This document shows, one piece after another, positions 1-11,447 of a stretch of DNA of 64,000 bases (position 1 is its first letter; each line of letters opens with the position of its first letter). The stretch is taken from NCBI GenBank assembly GCA_047967505.1, contig CM106540.1; one strand, 5' to 3'. The notes under the pieces were generated by a model. The model did not search any database and was not told where the DNA came from. It saw only the letters and a list, made by a program, of their open reading frames with translations. Position numbers and translations under genes: made by a program. The stretch comes from Dipteris shenzhenensis. Taxonomy: Eukaryota; Polypodiophyta; Polypodiopsida; Gleicheniales.

Positions 1-865
1 ATGCATCCAAACCACAAAAGCCCTTTGAACGGCAAGTGCTATCCAAGCACAATAGGCATCAAAAGTGCTCTCAATGCATCAATAGCATACCCACTGGTGC
101 AATCACAGTGTTATGTGACGAATGTCACGCAATATCACTGCCAAAGTGCCCAAAGTGATAGGTACCTGCGAACCACGACTCCCCAAGTGGACTATATTCA
201 CAAGGAGGGTCTAGAGAGCAAGTACCTTAAGAGTCAAGAGTTTTCGAAGTGTCACAAAATCACCATTGGATGCTCACAAGGGTGTGCCACCACTACACAA
301 ACACGCCCTTCGAACCACGTCGCAAATGGGATTTTCCAAGGCCCGTAACGGGGGCACTCTTCTTTCCCTTTAGAAGTGCGATAAATAACGGTTTAAGGAC
401 GCATTCGCACCGGGGGGGGATATGCCCCGTTATGACACCCGTTGAGAAGAACGGGAATTTTCTTTCAAACCTCTTATCTCACAAGCACGTTTTTCACCTC
501 TTCCAACATCCCCAAAATGGCAATTCTAGACGTTGTTTCCCCAGATCTGCAGTGTTCTGCTCTTGGTCTTGCTACGTTCAGGTTGCTCTGCGCACCTGCG
601 TTCGGGATGCTCTGCGCGTTCTTTCGCTCCACGCTGTTCTGTGTCGTGCAACGTTCTGATAGCCAGCTTCTGCACCCGCTGCACGGTTCTGCGCGTACGA
701 CCTTCTCTGTGCGCTCTTTACCTCCGCGCAGTGCTCTGCCGTCCTGCTCGTCACGCTTCTGCGTCTTCTCAACGTTCGGTTGGAGTTGCTTCGCGTGTGG
801 TTGTCGCCGGGTATTCGGGGGTTGTCGCCAAGTGTGCGGGGTGTGTGGGGGGTGTGAGCTCCCAA
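1..865 (-). other. Probable internal leader of a minus-strand LTR element
   Basis: No recognisable protein domain is seen on either strand. Because a primer-binding site and an LTR in minus orientation follow directly to the right, this stretch should be the 5' internal part of that element, running out of the window at base 1. Positions 540-860 are unusually rich in CpG and in repeated gctctgcg-type words compared with the AT-rich surroundings. The open frames here overlap on both strands and look like composition effects. Confidence 0.35.
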
Positions 866-877
866 GCTCTGATACCA
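866..877 (-). other. Primer-binding site (initiator Met tRNA type)
   Basis: The plus strand reads gctctgatacca, the reverse complement of TGGTATCAGAGC, the usual plant retrotransposon PBS complementary to the 3' end of initiator tRNA-Met. It lies two bases inside a TG...CA segment, as expected for the inner edge of a 5' LTR on the minus strand. Confidence 0.7.
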
Positions 878-879
878 AT

Positions 880-1074
880 TGATGGAGTGAGTGGAGAGTG
901 AGAGAGAGTAGGAGACGAGAGTCAACAATGTGTGGGTGTGAAGAATGGATAATAGGCACACCACAACCCATGAGTGTTATTCATGTGTTAGGGTTAGGGT
1001 GGAACCGGTTCAACGAACCGGTTTCACATTGTATACAAACTATAAATGTTACATAGGGCCTTTACACCCCAACA
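880..1074 (-). repeat. Short 5' LTR (about 195 bp), minus strand
   Basis: The segment begins TG and ends CA and sits directly beside the PBS. Read on the minus strand it starts TGTTGGGGTGTAAAGGC, a style common in plant LTRs. A partner LTR is not found in this window and should lie beyond base 1, so no target duplication could be tested. It contains a short gttagggttaggg run. Confidence 0.55.
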
Positions 1075-1261
1075 TGCTGAAGGCTTCAGATCGAGCCAGT
1101 TGTTATATGAATATTACTTTCCTTCTTATAGCTGCTTCTGCTCTTATTCAAAACTTCAGCACCAGTCAATTTCTCCCAGACTACCAATGCACTTCAGATG
1201 GTTTTTGTCTGAGCCCTAACTCTGCCTCTCAGGTCTGTGAACTGTTTTGGTTGAGTAATTC

Positions 1262-1511
1262 GACTGACCGTGTCACCTAAGAAGGAAGGCATAGACTTGT
1301 TGCGAGTTACTAAATTAGGCTAGCAAAACAGTAAGGGAGCAAGGCCACTGCTGTATTATGGTAGTGAAAAATGACAAGCAGCAGAGATAATGGGGGTGTT
1401 GGAGCTAATCCGGCCTCCATACCTCAGCCTCTAACCTTCTGGGTTGGGCCATGGAAGTGCACCCAGCCCAGAATGGGTAAGGGAGCACAGCTGGTTCAGG
1501 GCCAAAAACAC

Positions 1512-1547
<36 letters not shown>

Positions 1548-2200
1548 GAGAGATTATTGCTTTATTGCATTTTCATTATCCACAAAGCTGAGATGAACTA
1601 AGGAACCAAAACTTCCTAGATGTTTTGAAAGACGCCTCTTGCTTGTCTATCAAGGGATCATGTATCTATGAGTGCTTGGGTCAAAGGAAATTAAAGCTAA
1701 GTAAGATCACTCAAAAGGAGCACTGCCAGAGATAAATCTCTAGATATCCATGATGGACAAAAAATTGCAAGTCATTTTCGAAAAGCTCTGTGGTGTCCTC
1801 CAATCGGTCTATTTAGACATTTGTGGTGACATGAGACACTCCAGCCATTTGCTGTTAAAGATTGGTTTCCTTGTTATGTTGTACTAAAGTAAGATGTAGC
1901 TCTCACTCTGCACTCTATGATTTCAAGGGCTGGCAGTTATAGTTGATTGATTAAACTGAGCGTTTCACGTAAGCGGGAAAGGCATAGACATACTGAGTGT
2001 TCTACTAAGCAGGCGAGCAAAACGGTGACTTGAAAGGCTGCTGATGTGTTTCTAGGTGTTGGCAAAGGTGATGCAAAATGAAGCATGGAAGAGCTGATGA
2101 TGGAGATAATCTTGTCTCCATATCTCAGCTTCTAACCTGCAGCCAAGAATGGCATTAAGGGACTACAAAGTGGCTAGTGCACGGGCAGGAACACATGCAC
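1262..2200 (+). repeat. Diverged direct duplication, about 250 bp units
   Basis: Bases about 1262-1520 and about 1954-2200 share many words in the same order: ctga-cg-gt-tcac-taag, aggcatagac, gcaaaac, gagataat, tccata-ctcagc, ttctaacc and a gcac...ggg end. Each copy runs into a microsatellite, GA in the first and GT in the second. The copies are strongly diverged, so the duplication is old. It may be two copies of a small dispersed element; no gene is seen between them. Confidence 0.5.
1511..1553 (+). repeat. (GA)n microsatellite
   Basis: Near-perfect GA dinucleotide run with one ggga interruption. It follows the first copy of the diverged duplication. Confidence 0.9.
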
Positions 2201-2205
2201 ACATG

Positions 2206-2229
2206 CGTGTGTGTGTGTGTGTGTGTGTA
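2206..2229 (+). repeat. (GT)n microsatellite
   Basis: Twelve GT units after an alternating cacatgc stretch, at the end of the second copy of the diverged duplication. Confidence 0.9.
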
Positions 2230-2405
2230 ATATCCTGCTGGATGCCTCCCTTGCTGATTTGTGATTATTTTGACTTTTCCAATTTTCAGTTAACCTCTTG
2301 GCTTTTTCCAAGTGCCTACTTGTAATCTTTATACTTTTGTACTTCATGGTGGGTTTTCACCTCTTCTGAGGTTTCCCACGCAGAAATATAAGATTTCAAT
2401 TGAAA

Positions 2406-2411
<6 letters not shown>

Positions 2412-2473
<62 letters not shown>
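2412..2473 (+). repeat. Compound (GT)n(GA)n microsatellite
   Basis: About 22 GT units with one AT interruption, switching directly to about 10 GA units. The same GT-to-GA switch recurs at 49518-49613. Confidence 0.9.
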
Positions 2474-3500
2474 GCTATTAAAAATCTTCGAAAGACCAAA
2501 GGATCTATGAGACTGAAAAAACCAAACACAAAGAGCTGAATGGGTGGAACCTCTACACCCAAGACAAGTGCAACACAACCATACAAACACTAATACATCA
2601 AATGTCTGATCCTATGGAGAGGACGGAAGCTGTGGTGTGGCATGCGATGGTCCTTGTGGAAGGATCAAGCCCATGGGAGATCTCGGTGATGCATGAGGCT
2701 GTGATGGCATCAAACTGGCGATGATCAATGTGTATGGTATGCCGTGGTCTCCTCCCTGTGGCCCTACGTTGGATAAGTGCCACTGTCACACCCCACAGCC
2801 TTCTCATTGGTTTGGTGAACATAGAGGAAAAATCCCTGAGCCTAATCTATGCATCAACCCATGTCTCTTGCTCCGGACCTCGGCTACATCATCTCCCTAG
2901 GACCTGCTGGTCCGTGCTATCTGGCTGGAGAAACTCAAATATCACACTCTGAGTGGACCCTCACTGAGCACCCTGATCTCATTTATGTGCCTTGAGCAGA
3001 TGGTCTCTGTGTCGGACTACCTCAGGTAGAGAGAGGTCCGAACCCTTCCCTAAAAAGACAAAGGTAATGACCTCGAATTTCGTAGTATACAAGGCATTTG
3101 AAAGCAAAGTGCTTCTCCAACTCAATCTTCTACAGATCACACTAAGTGCAAATGCGTCCTTCTCTAGGTATGCCCTCAGCCCACCCACTCTCGATGCATG
3201 GTCATTACAATGAGACATAGAACTACCCGATCGATACCGTTAAGGATTGGGGAAGGTGGATCCATGTATGGCCTAGTGGATCAATGAAGCCCCCCTTTCT
3301 GTCCATATGGAGCCTCAGACTCCCAAACCATCTATGTGTACGTGTGTACCAATACCTGTGATTGCTCTCAACGGCTAAAGACATGGAGCCATCCATGGTC
3401 GAGGGATCATTTGATAGCCAACCCCCATTGCAAAATTGGGCACAGACTCCCACGTTTTTGAAGCTGCCCTCTCCTACATCTATAAAAGAACCTCCATCAT
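2474..3500. other. Intergenic, no gene recognised
   Basis: Open frames on both strands are short (under 85 codons) and show no familiar motif. No LTR, tRNA or repeat structure was found here. Confidence 0.4.
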
Positions 3501-3725
3501 TTGCACACCTCTCTCCCCCCTTGCTGCTGCATACTCTCCTATAGCTCCTTAAGCAGCAACTCCCATAGTAGCTCCTCTTGCCTTTGCAGCTCCTTCCCTA
3601 CAAGTCTAGCGGTACTTCTTCCTGCTCCTTCCTCTGTAGCAGCTCCTCCTACTCTTGCAGCAGTAGCAGCAGCCCCTTTTGCAGCTCCTCCTGCTCCTTC
3701 TGCAGCAGCAGTAACCCCTTCTCCT
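3501..3725. repeat. CAG/CTCCT-rich low-complexity tract, left half
   Basis: Imperfect runs of cagcagcagc and cagctcctc words. The same composition resumes at 7285 on the far side of the LTR element, so the two halves were one tract before the insertion. Alanine-, leucine- or glutamine-rich open frames across it are composition effects. Confidence 0.6.
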
Positions 3726-4300
3726 TGTGAAAAAAACAGACTTTTTCGAGAATGCAAATGTGTGCAATGCATGCAAAATTTGAATGCCAATTGGCCCTCC
3801 AATGGGGAAGAGCACCCTCGTGAGAATACTTGTTTCTATTTCAACCTACATGCAAGGTGGGAGAGAGATGGCGGATGAATGCAATGTGGTAAAGAGAATG
3901 CTACGTGAGATTCACAATGGAAGGGTGATACCCTTTCATTAATGTCCCTTGATATACTCAAGTTCCATCTTCCCATTTATACCTACCCTTATCCTATGAC
4001 CCATGCACCTACCATTCAATGCACTCTAATGCACCCTTTCCCTTTCCTATTGCCCCTAGGACCTAGACGCGTGTGTGCACATTTTTATTAATAGAATAAG
4101 TATCACATGTCCAAATTCGATGCCGTCTGAAGTAGTGGCTCCAGCTCGACTAGTCCTATCTACTCAAATGATCCGCCGCCATAACAAACCAGTCGGTGTC
4201 CATCATAACTACATATACATGTTACACCATTGGCGTATAACATATAATAATGTTTTCAATGTCTACTAATCACGGATTAGTGATTTCTCTTGTCATGACA
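3726..4300 (-). repeat. 3' LTR of the gag-only element (575 bp)
   Basis: Starts TGTGAAAAA and ends CATGACA on the plus strand (TG...CA on both strands). About 97% identical by eye to 6726-7279. It keeps a stretch of about 21 bp near 3841-3865 that the other copy lacks. The purine-rich gcaggagggcg just inside, on the minus strand, is the likely polypurine tract. Confidence 0.85.
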
Positions 4301-4912
4301 CGCCCTCCTGCTTGAATGGGCAGAAGTCCTCTTCTGGATCCTCTCGTCTCTTTCTCTTGCATACGCTTCTCTTGTACTTCTGCATTTGCATCTCCTCTTC
4401 ATAATCTGCAAATATTCTTCTCTTGGCAGTACATGATCTCTTCTAAATTAAAACTTAAATCCCATCTTCAAGTTCTGATTCCTCTTGATGCTGAATATTC
4501 AAAATGCAAAAGTACCACTGCAGTGCTTCTTCAATATCTCTTCATACTTAGAATTCTCTTCTAAATACCAAGCTGCTGAAATCTCTTTATAGTAACCTGC
4601 TCAATAAGCTGAAACATATTCTCAACAAACCGGTCAGTATTAAAACGATTCTCTCACCCAAATGTGTTATTGAACTAGATAAACTTTGGCTATATATGAT
4701 TTTGCGATGGAGAACTACTTAGTCTATAGAAACTATAGACCTTCAATCTCTTTTTCCAACTCTTCTATTTCAGCCCTATTCATCCTATCAGACGCTCTAC
4801 ACGGAGTTTTCTCCATCTATACTCCACAATGAATATGTCTACTCTCTATTCAGTTCACACATCCATACACCAATGTTGGCTGAATGGATAGCATTTACTC
4901 TTGGTTCTATGT

Positions 4913-5866
4913 TCACCTAAAGTCTTGGGATAAGGAGGTAGAAGCCTCACCCTCCTGCTTGGATGCTTTGCCTTTCCCTTTTACAAAATCGGTTTTCGCA
5001 ATTTTGGCTAATAGAGTAGGACATTTATGCCATGGATGCCCTAGCTTATGTTTCTTACATCCGAAACATTTACCCTCCTTAATTAGCTTTTTCTTCTCAT
5101 CATCAGTCATGGAAGGAAATGGTATCCATCCAGGACGTGATTAGCTGTTAACATTTTGTACAATGGCTTTCTCATTTCCTTTGTTGAAGGGTTTACGAGG
5201 ATTCAATTTCCTCTCAACAATCTCAGCCAATTTAGTGAGGTCTTTCAAGGTGGTTGGGTTGAACATTTCAACCTCATAACTCACTTTCGGGGTTAGGGCT
5301 GCTAAATACTTCTTCCTTTTATCATCCTCATTCTTCTCAGGTAACTCTAAAGAGAGTTTTCAGAACCTAGCTGTAAATTCAGCGTTACTCTCGTTATCGA
5401 ATTGCCTGAACCTTTCCCAGCGGAAAGTTAATTCTTCTTCATGCCTTGGAGGCATGAAAGTGGCCTTAAGCTGCTCTACAAATTTGAACAATTGAAGAAT
5501 AGGCTCTTTTCCTGTTTGTGATAAGGACCACCGCATCAAAGCATCCTTCTGTAGATGCAGTGTGGCAAGAGCAAGCTTCTCCTGGTCAGTCTTATCTTGA
5601 TGGGCAAAATATAGCTCAAAATGGCGAATCCAATTGAGGATCTTATCCACCTCCCTTGCCCCATCATATTTGGGGAACTCAATTCTCTCTCACGGTTGGA
5701 ATTTGAACCTCTTAGAAGGGGTACTCAACTCTTCATTCCCAAAGTTTAAAGTCCTCTTAGTCCCTAATCTTGTCATAATGGACTCCTCAATCATATTGCT
5801 AAGCTGGAAAATTAGCTTATCAACAGGAGTCTCCTCTCTTCCTCTTGCACTTGGATTATAATCCAT
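4913..5866 (-). pseudogene. Ty3/gypsy-type gag, three in-frame stops
   Basis: Gag forms the virus-like particle that packages retroelement RNA. One frame runs from an ATG at 5866 to a stop at 4913 (317 codons) and is broken only by stop codons at 5690-5692 (TGA), 5360-5362 (TGA) and 5141-5143 (TAA), with no frameshift. The core has the retrotransposon gag pattern (PKYDG, WIRHFELYF, LATLHLQKDALMRW). A variant zinc knuckle follows at 4980-5060 (CFGCKKHKLGHPWHKC, spacing CX2CX6HX4C instead of the usual CX2CX4HX4C). All three stops could come from C-to-T changes (CGA to TGA, CAA to TAA), as expected for a methylated, silenced element. No pol follows. Confidence 0.85.
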
Positions 5867-6711
5867 GTGTGCTGGGTTTTGAGTTGAAGGCGTGAACTCA
5901 TCACCTTGTTCTTCGCTGGTCTCATTTCTTCTTTCATTACGAAAGGAGAACTCCCTATCAAGAGGTTCTTGAAGGAGAGATGAAGGTAATTCTATACGTG
6001 GGTTATCATACTCAATATGTGTGTAACTCTCATCTACATTATCCTCTTCAGGAGGAGGTGATGGTGTTCTCTCCCTATGTCCTTCTGGTAGTGGAGGAAA
6101 AAGGACAAGTTCATTATTAAATATCCCTCCTCCTTCTATTCTTTCCTTTTAGTAATACAAGAGAAAAGGGGTTTATTTTACAGCAAAAGTCAAGTGTTGT
6201 AGAGTTGGCGGTACTTATCCGACTCCTGCTTCGCTTGTGTCGAAAAACTACTTCATTTGACCTCTTCTTCCTTCTCTTTTAGCCTTTCTTCCTTGTTTTT
6301 ATGCTATAAACTGGTATACTCCGTTTGGGCTACTTGTTTTGAGCGGACTGGAGTTCTAGATACCGTTATAGGGGGTACTTGATGGGTGGATCACCCCCTT
6401 AAAATCTTGTTCCGATCCGACTTTCCGTTGGGCAGAAGGGGAGGGGTCCCTTTTCCTCACGGTTTAAGGATTTTAAGGGTACATTCACATTGGGGGGGGG
6501 GGGGACAATTCACCCCGGCAAGACACCCCGTTCACCGTCCAAGACCAAAAATTTTCAGAAAAATCCCTTCTTTCGAAACATCATAGATTGGTCGGTCGGA
6601 AGATGGAAAAGTTTGCCTCAAGAATTCGGGAGGGAGACAGAAAGTTTTCTCCGCAACGATTCTGCCCGTGGATCTCTCGCCCTCTTCTCGTCCCGCTCGT
6701 GGACCGTCACG

Positions 6712-6723
6712 GCTCTGATACCA
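6712..6723 (-). other. Primer-binding site of the gag-only element
   Basis: The plus strand reads gctctgatacca, complement of TGGTATCAGAGC (initiator Met tRNA type), two bases inside the 5' LTR. Confidence 0.85.
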
Positions 6724-6725
6724 AA

Positions 6726-7279
6726 TGTGAAAAAAAAAGACTTTTTCGAGAATGCAAATGTGTGCAATGCATGCAGAATTTGAATGCCAATTGGCCCTCC
6801 AATGGGGAAGAGCGCCCTCGTGAGAGTACTTGTTTCTATTTTGAGATGGCGGATGAATGCAATGTGGTAGAGAGAATGCTACGTGAGATTCACAATGGAA
6901 GGGTGATACCCTTTCATTAATGTCCCTTGAGATCGCTCAAGTTCCATCTTCCCATTTACACCTACCCTTATCCTATGACCCATGCAACTACCATTCAATG
7001 CACTCTAATGCACCCTTTCCCTTTCCTATTGCCCCTACGACCTAGACACGTGTGTGCACATTTTTATTAATAGAATAAGTATCACATGTCCAAATTCGAT
7101 GCCGTCTGAAGCAGTGGCTCCAGCTCGACTAGTCCTATCTACTCAAATGATCCACCGCCATAACAAACCGGTCGGTGTCCATCATAACTACATATACATG
7201 TTACACCATTGGCATATAATATATAATAATGTTTTCAATGTCTACTAATCATGGATTAGTGATTTCTCTTGTCATGACA
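6726..7279 (-). repeat. 5' LTR of the gag-only element (554 bp)
   Basis: Pairs with 3726-4300; roughly 15-20 substitutions and one 21-bp indel separate them. Followed directly by the target duplication ctcct. The upstream internal side carries the PBS. Confidence 0.85.
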
Positions 7280-7284
7280 CTCCT

Positions 7285-7480
7285 CCTGCAGCAGCTCTGC
7301 AACAAGTCCTTCTACAAACAGCCCTTTCTGAGGCAGCTCTGTAACTTTTTTTGCAGCAGCACCTCCTGCGCCCTCCTGCCAACTGTTTCCCAAAATTTTG
7401 TGGTGAAAGAATCCCTCTGCAATCCTACTCTCTCCAAGCAGCTATACTTAAACTTCGAGCCAAATCTGTAGCAAATTTAC
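7285..7480. repeat. CAG/CTCCT-rich tract, right half
   Basis: Continues the low-complexity tract at 3501-3725 that the LTR element split. Nothing coding is recognised. Confidence 0.5.
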
Positions 7481-9796
7481 ATGGTTTTCTGTATAGTTTT
7501 AAAGTGGCATCAGAGAAGTAGAAGCACACAGTTATGCTAAATCAGAATCTCGTTTTCAAAGCATTGGCTAAGTGTTACTGATGTGTGGAAACATGATAAT
7601 TGTGCAGGAATCTTCCCTCAGGATTGGAGAGCCCTTTGGAGCCTTGAGCACCCTAGCTAGGCTATCTATTGAGACACTGTTGTGTAAATAGACTTACTAC
7701 TCAGCTTTGAGATTCATTTTCATGTCTTGTGACATAGCTCCGACTATAGTGTAAGTCTTTCAGTTGGGTCTCAAGTTTGGAAAGTGTTGATAAACACCTT
7801 GGTCTTGTATCTCAGTGTAATAAAGAGCCTGGATAATGGGGGGAAAGGGGGGCGGGGGGGGCTGTCTTGGCCCCTTAATCATGTGTACATCTTTCAAGCA
7901 GTATTGTACATTTTAGTTTTCGTCTTGCAAATCTATTAAGCAAAGCAATATTCCACAATCTTGTGCAAAGCAAACTTGCCCCATCCCCTTTAAGAGAGCC
8001 ACTGAAACACTTCATCAACATATAGTAAGAGCAGAAGCACCATGTGAGGGAGACAATGTTTGACGCCAATGTTGCTGATGAATGCTTGAGGCAGCCCCTC
8101 TTTAGTTTTAATACTGCATCCTCGCCTCCTATGATCCTTGTTATGTAACTTCTATGATGTAAGACCTCTAGGCACAGCAGCAACAGCAGATCGAATAGCA
8201 GCCAAAGCCTGAAGAACAGACTGATCATTGAGGTCACTGGCTGCATGCCTATAAATGTGTGTGGGCACGTGCAAGAAATGAGGCACTACGACCTAGTAAA
8301 AGTAGTAATGAGGATTAATTATTGTCCCTAAATGGTTAGTGGCCTCAGGTGTTACTACCATAGTTTAAAAATTTCTTGTGAGCATGGCCCAGCATATACC
8401 GAGAGGAAGGATCAGAGAAAGCTGCCATTTCTATGCTCCAGATGAAAAACCGACTTTGCATTGAAGTCAAACGTGAACATCTGCATGCTTTATAAGCTAC
8501 AAATAGACGCAGAAATAGTAGTAAACGCTGCAGGAGATTGCATGCAATATGCCATCTCACGAATAATTCCTGAAAAGAGCAAACTTACTGGGGACATGAT
8601 CTTCTTTCGATGAGATCAAATGACTTGCAGCTTCTCCTGGGTTACATGTCTTCTAAATATACGAAGTGTGACGACGCCTCTCAAGGCATAAAAAGGCCCA
8701 ACACGAGATGTAATTCCCAGATACGCTAAAGGATAAAAGTTATAACTTCAAATTAAACTTTAAAGATAAGTTACCTCGTTGTGAACCCACGGGGAAACTT
8801 TTTAAGACCTGTGTTGCAGACGATGTAAGAATATTTTCTATAGCCCCTATTTGGTTTCAAGGAAAAACAGTTTTTTTGAGAGGCTAAGCAATTTTCGAAT
8901 CGAATCTAGCATGGAAATCAATGGATAATCTAGAAATTTGCAATTATCAGACATCGAGCAGTTTTGTTGGCGATGGGCTTGTTAATTAGGCTACCGGAGT
9001 TAGGACTCTTACTGTATTAGTTTGACTCCCTGGACTGTATGAAAACTGTTGATGAGCACTGCAGTTGCCGTATCACTAGGGTAAGTGAGTTCGTAATCGA
9101 CAATCAAAATCTGCTCAGCAGCCACAATGCTCTAATTAAGATAAACAACAGATATAGGTTGCAAGCCAATCCACATTTAAAAGCGTGTACCTTACAAAGA
9201 GGAAGCACCGCCACGAGACCAAGAAAACTGACTGCAAGTACATAGCAGCCCCATGACCTTGACCACTTGTATTAACGATATCATAAGTTCTTTGGTCCAT
9301 AGGGATGAGGTACGTACTGAACCCATCTAAAAGGTTAAGGCAATAGTCATTGAGCTGAATGTTAATAGCTACGCTACTAAAAGTCAAGAGTCCTGTAAGG
9401 AATCATCTTCCGCAAGTGCGATCTCGATTAAATTTCAAGGAAGCACGGGGTATCACTTATTGAACAATGCAAGGTATCTCGTGATCTGGGAATGGCAAAT
9501 GCAATCCGTACCACTAAAAGCGACGCCATAACATCAAGATCACTGTGTTTTCTTGTCTGGTGAAGGGCTTATGTGCAATGCCCATCCTAGTAAGCAAGCT
9601 CATCCAAGATTTGATGCAAAAAAAGTTAAGCAGGCCCGCCGATACATTGAGAGAGGGGATAATTCCAGTCGTCAAGCTGAGCTTATGAATGATGATGCAG
9701 AAAAGAGCGCCCAAAATTGCACTGACTACCACGGACCGTGACTTGAGCTGTCCACCGAGGGATCTCTCTGAGAGCAGCCTCCCCAAGTTTTCATTC
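7481..9796. other. Intergenic, no gene recognised
   Basis: Only short open frames on both strands (up to about 123 codons) without recognisable motifs. A G-homopolymer-rich spot lies at 7837-7861. No LTR, terminal repeat or RNA gene could be supported. Confidence 0.35.
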
Positions 9797-9876
9797 TCTT
9801 CGTCTTGTTGGTTGAAGGAAGTTTAGAAGCACAGTGTCTTCGTCTTGTTGGTTGAAGCAAGTTTAGAAGCATCGAC
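9797..9876. repeat. 40-bp tandem duplication
   Basis: tcttcgtcttgttggttgaa begins at 9797 and again at 9837; the two 40-bp copies differ at a few positions (gaaggaa versus gaagcaa). Confidence 0.8.
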
Positions 9877-10644
9877 ACTGTGTGGGATCTTTCCTGCGGC
9901 TGTCGGTTTCGATCTCGAATGCCATCTTCTTCCAAATCGGTAGCTGGCGAGAGATTCCCTGCTCGCATCTATACAGAAAGCCCATTGGAATTCCCTACTC
10001 GGATCTGCAATCAAAATGCAGAAGCTGATGATCAAGAGAGACTGCAATTCGAATGTGCATCTACAGAAAGCAATTCAACTTAGACAAATGAGCTTTCTTT
10101 ATACGGACACAAGTTAAGTATTCCTTATGCACGTGAGAGCACGTGCTCTCCAAGGGAATGATACTCAAGGAACACTCCTCGCCGAGAGAGAGCTTACCCG
10201 CGTGACGACTGTGACTCGAAGGCTAGCAAGAAGCTGGCACCGCTAGCACTTTGTGCACCGTAGAAGTAATGATCTCGCTCAGCCTGCCCCAGAATTATGA
10301 AGGCATGGATGCTCTTCATTGGTGAAGGCTCAGGCAAAATCGAACCCCAACTTTTTTGGAGTAATGCTCAAGGCAACCACGGAGACATTCGCTCTTACAA
10401 CGCTAGTAGGACACTCTCCGAGGAGGCTGGGTTCACCGCAGACCTGTTTCCACTCAAGGGAAATGTCCTGCTCATTTGAGCACCAGTGGAGGGAGGGTCG
10501 GTCCCACACGCCTGGAAAGGTAAGGTTGCAAAGGGAGGGTTGCATGGTTGCAGAGGAGGGATGGAGGCGTGCTATTGGCTAGACACTTTGCCCAATGCCT
10601 CCCGCACCCACGTGGCCGAAGGACTCCAAGGTTTTTCCTCAGAC

Positions 10645-11010
10645 TCAAACGCTTTTCCCTTGCATGGAACCAGGTATAGGACCCACCAGTCTAGCGACAT
10701 AGGCTTCCATAACGATTGCAAGTGGAACTAGGTGTTCACACAGTCCAACGGCACAATCCACCAGTTTGGCGACATAGGCTCTCATGACGATTGCAAGTGG
10801 AACCAAGTGTTCACACAGTCTAACGGCACTGTCTAGAGTTGGAGAGATATCTCGTGGTAAAGTTTGGACAATTCGCGTTCGACCTGGACCCCCTCCTACC
10901 CCTCCAGCACTGTTTGATGTGCCAATCACATCATACACAATCACCAAAAATTTATAGCCATAGAGCTGCATGGATGATTGGCCGGGCTTGACATGTGTAC
11001 CAGTGAGCAT
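10645..11010 (-). CDS. Hypothetical ORF with an internal 25-residue duplication
   Basis: A 121-codon minus-strand frame of unknown family. Its second half has two consecutive copies of a 25-residue unit (sharing CEHLVPLAIVM and AYVA) produced by the 75-bp tandem repeat at 10683-10832; 75 is a multiple of three, so the frame is kept. The first half has a Gly-rich GGVGGGPGRTR segment. No signal peptide or known domain is seen, and no canonical promoter was identified. It may be a fragment of a longer broken gene or a chance frame; confidence is low. Confidence 0.2.
   Translation of the reverse strand: MLTGTHVKPGQSSMQLYGYKFLVIVYDVIGTSNSAGGVGGGPGRTRIVQTLPRDISPTLDSAVRLCEHLVPLAIVMRAYVAKLVDCAVGLCEHLVPLAIVMEAYVARLVGPIPGSMQGKSV
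10683..10832. repeat. 75-bp tandem duplication
   Basis: Units 10683-10757 and 10758-10832 both start ccaccagt and share gcgacatagg, cgattgcaagtggaac and tgttcacacagt. About 90% identical by eye. Confidence 0.85.
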
Positions 11011-11039
11011 CCGAACGTGCTTTCATGGTTTGCAGACAT

Positions 11040-11215
11040 GCAGACAAGGTTGGGTTGGGTGCTTGTTTGTCTGAACCCAAGTTGATTGTGAGTGTGGAAT
11101 TACTGGCGTTGAGACACATGCACGAATGTTTGTCTAAACCCAAGTTGTTTGTTTGAACCCAAGTTGTGGAATCACTAGCATTGAGACACGTGCATGCAAT
11201 GTTTATGAGCGTGAG
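11040..11215. repeat. Imperfect short repeats (tgaacccaagttg words)
   Basis: The word gtttg(t/a)-t-aacccaagttg occurs three times, interleaved with two copies of a ggaat-act-g-(g/a)ttgagacac-tgca segment. This looks like a decayed local duplication and contains no gene. Confidence 0.6.
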
Positions 11216-11447
11216 AAGGTGATTTAGTGTGCAGATTAACATTACAGAAGGCTAAAATTAGGCAATGGGATTTCAACTCCACCAACCCAAGCCTTTAACA
11301 ATGTAGGTATGTGCCTCCTTCCTTTCGTCAAAGGCATCACAAGATGAGGAAAAGGGCTCAAGGAGGCCTTTCTCCCTAGGCAAGGGGGAGGAAAATGCCA
11401 ACTAGCTCAAAGTGCTTTCATGAGCATCAAGGTTCAAAGGGACATGG

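Larger units (their letters stand above)
3726..7279 (-). mobile_element. Complete gag-only LTR retrotransposon (TR-GAG-like)
   Basis: Two LTRs (3726-4300 and 6726-7279) bracket about 2.4 kb. The element is flanked by the 5-bp target duplication ctcct at 3721-3725 and 7280-7284. The primer-binding site is at 6712-6723, so transcription runs right to left. The interior encodes a Ty3/gypsy-type gag (4913-5866, broken) but no protease, reverse transcriptase, RNase H or integrase. This fits the non-autonomous terminal-repeat-with-gag class, which would depend on a full gypsy element for mobilisation. A clear pol deletion scar was not seen, so it may have spread in this short form. Confidence 0.85.

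Noticed and set aside
474-971. 165-codon minus-strand frame
   Set aside because: It crosses the PBS and LTR boundary and overlaps open frames in other phases, with no recognisable motif.
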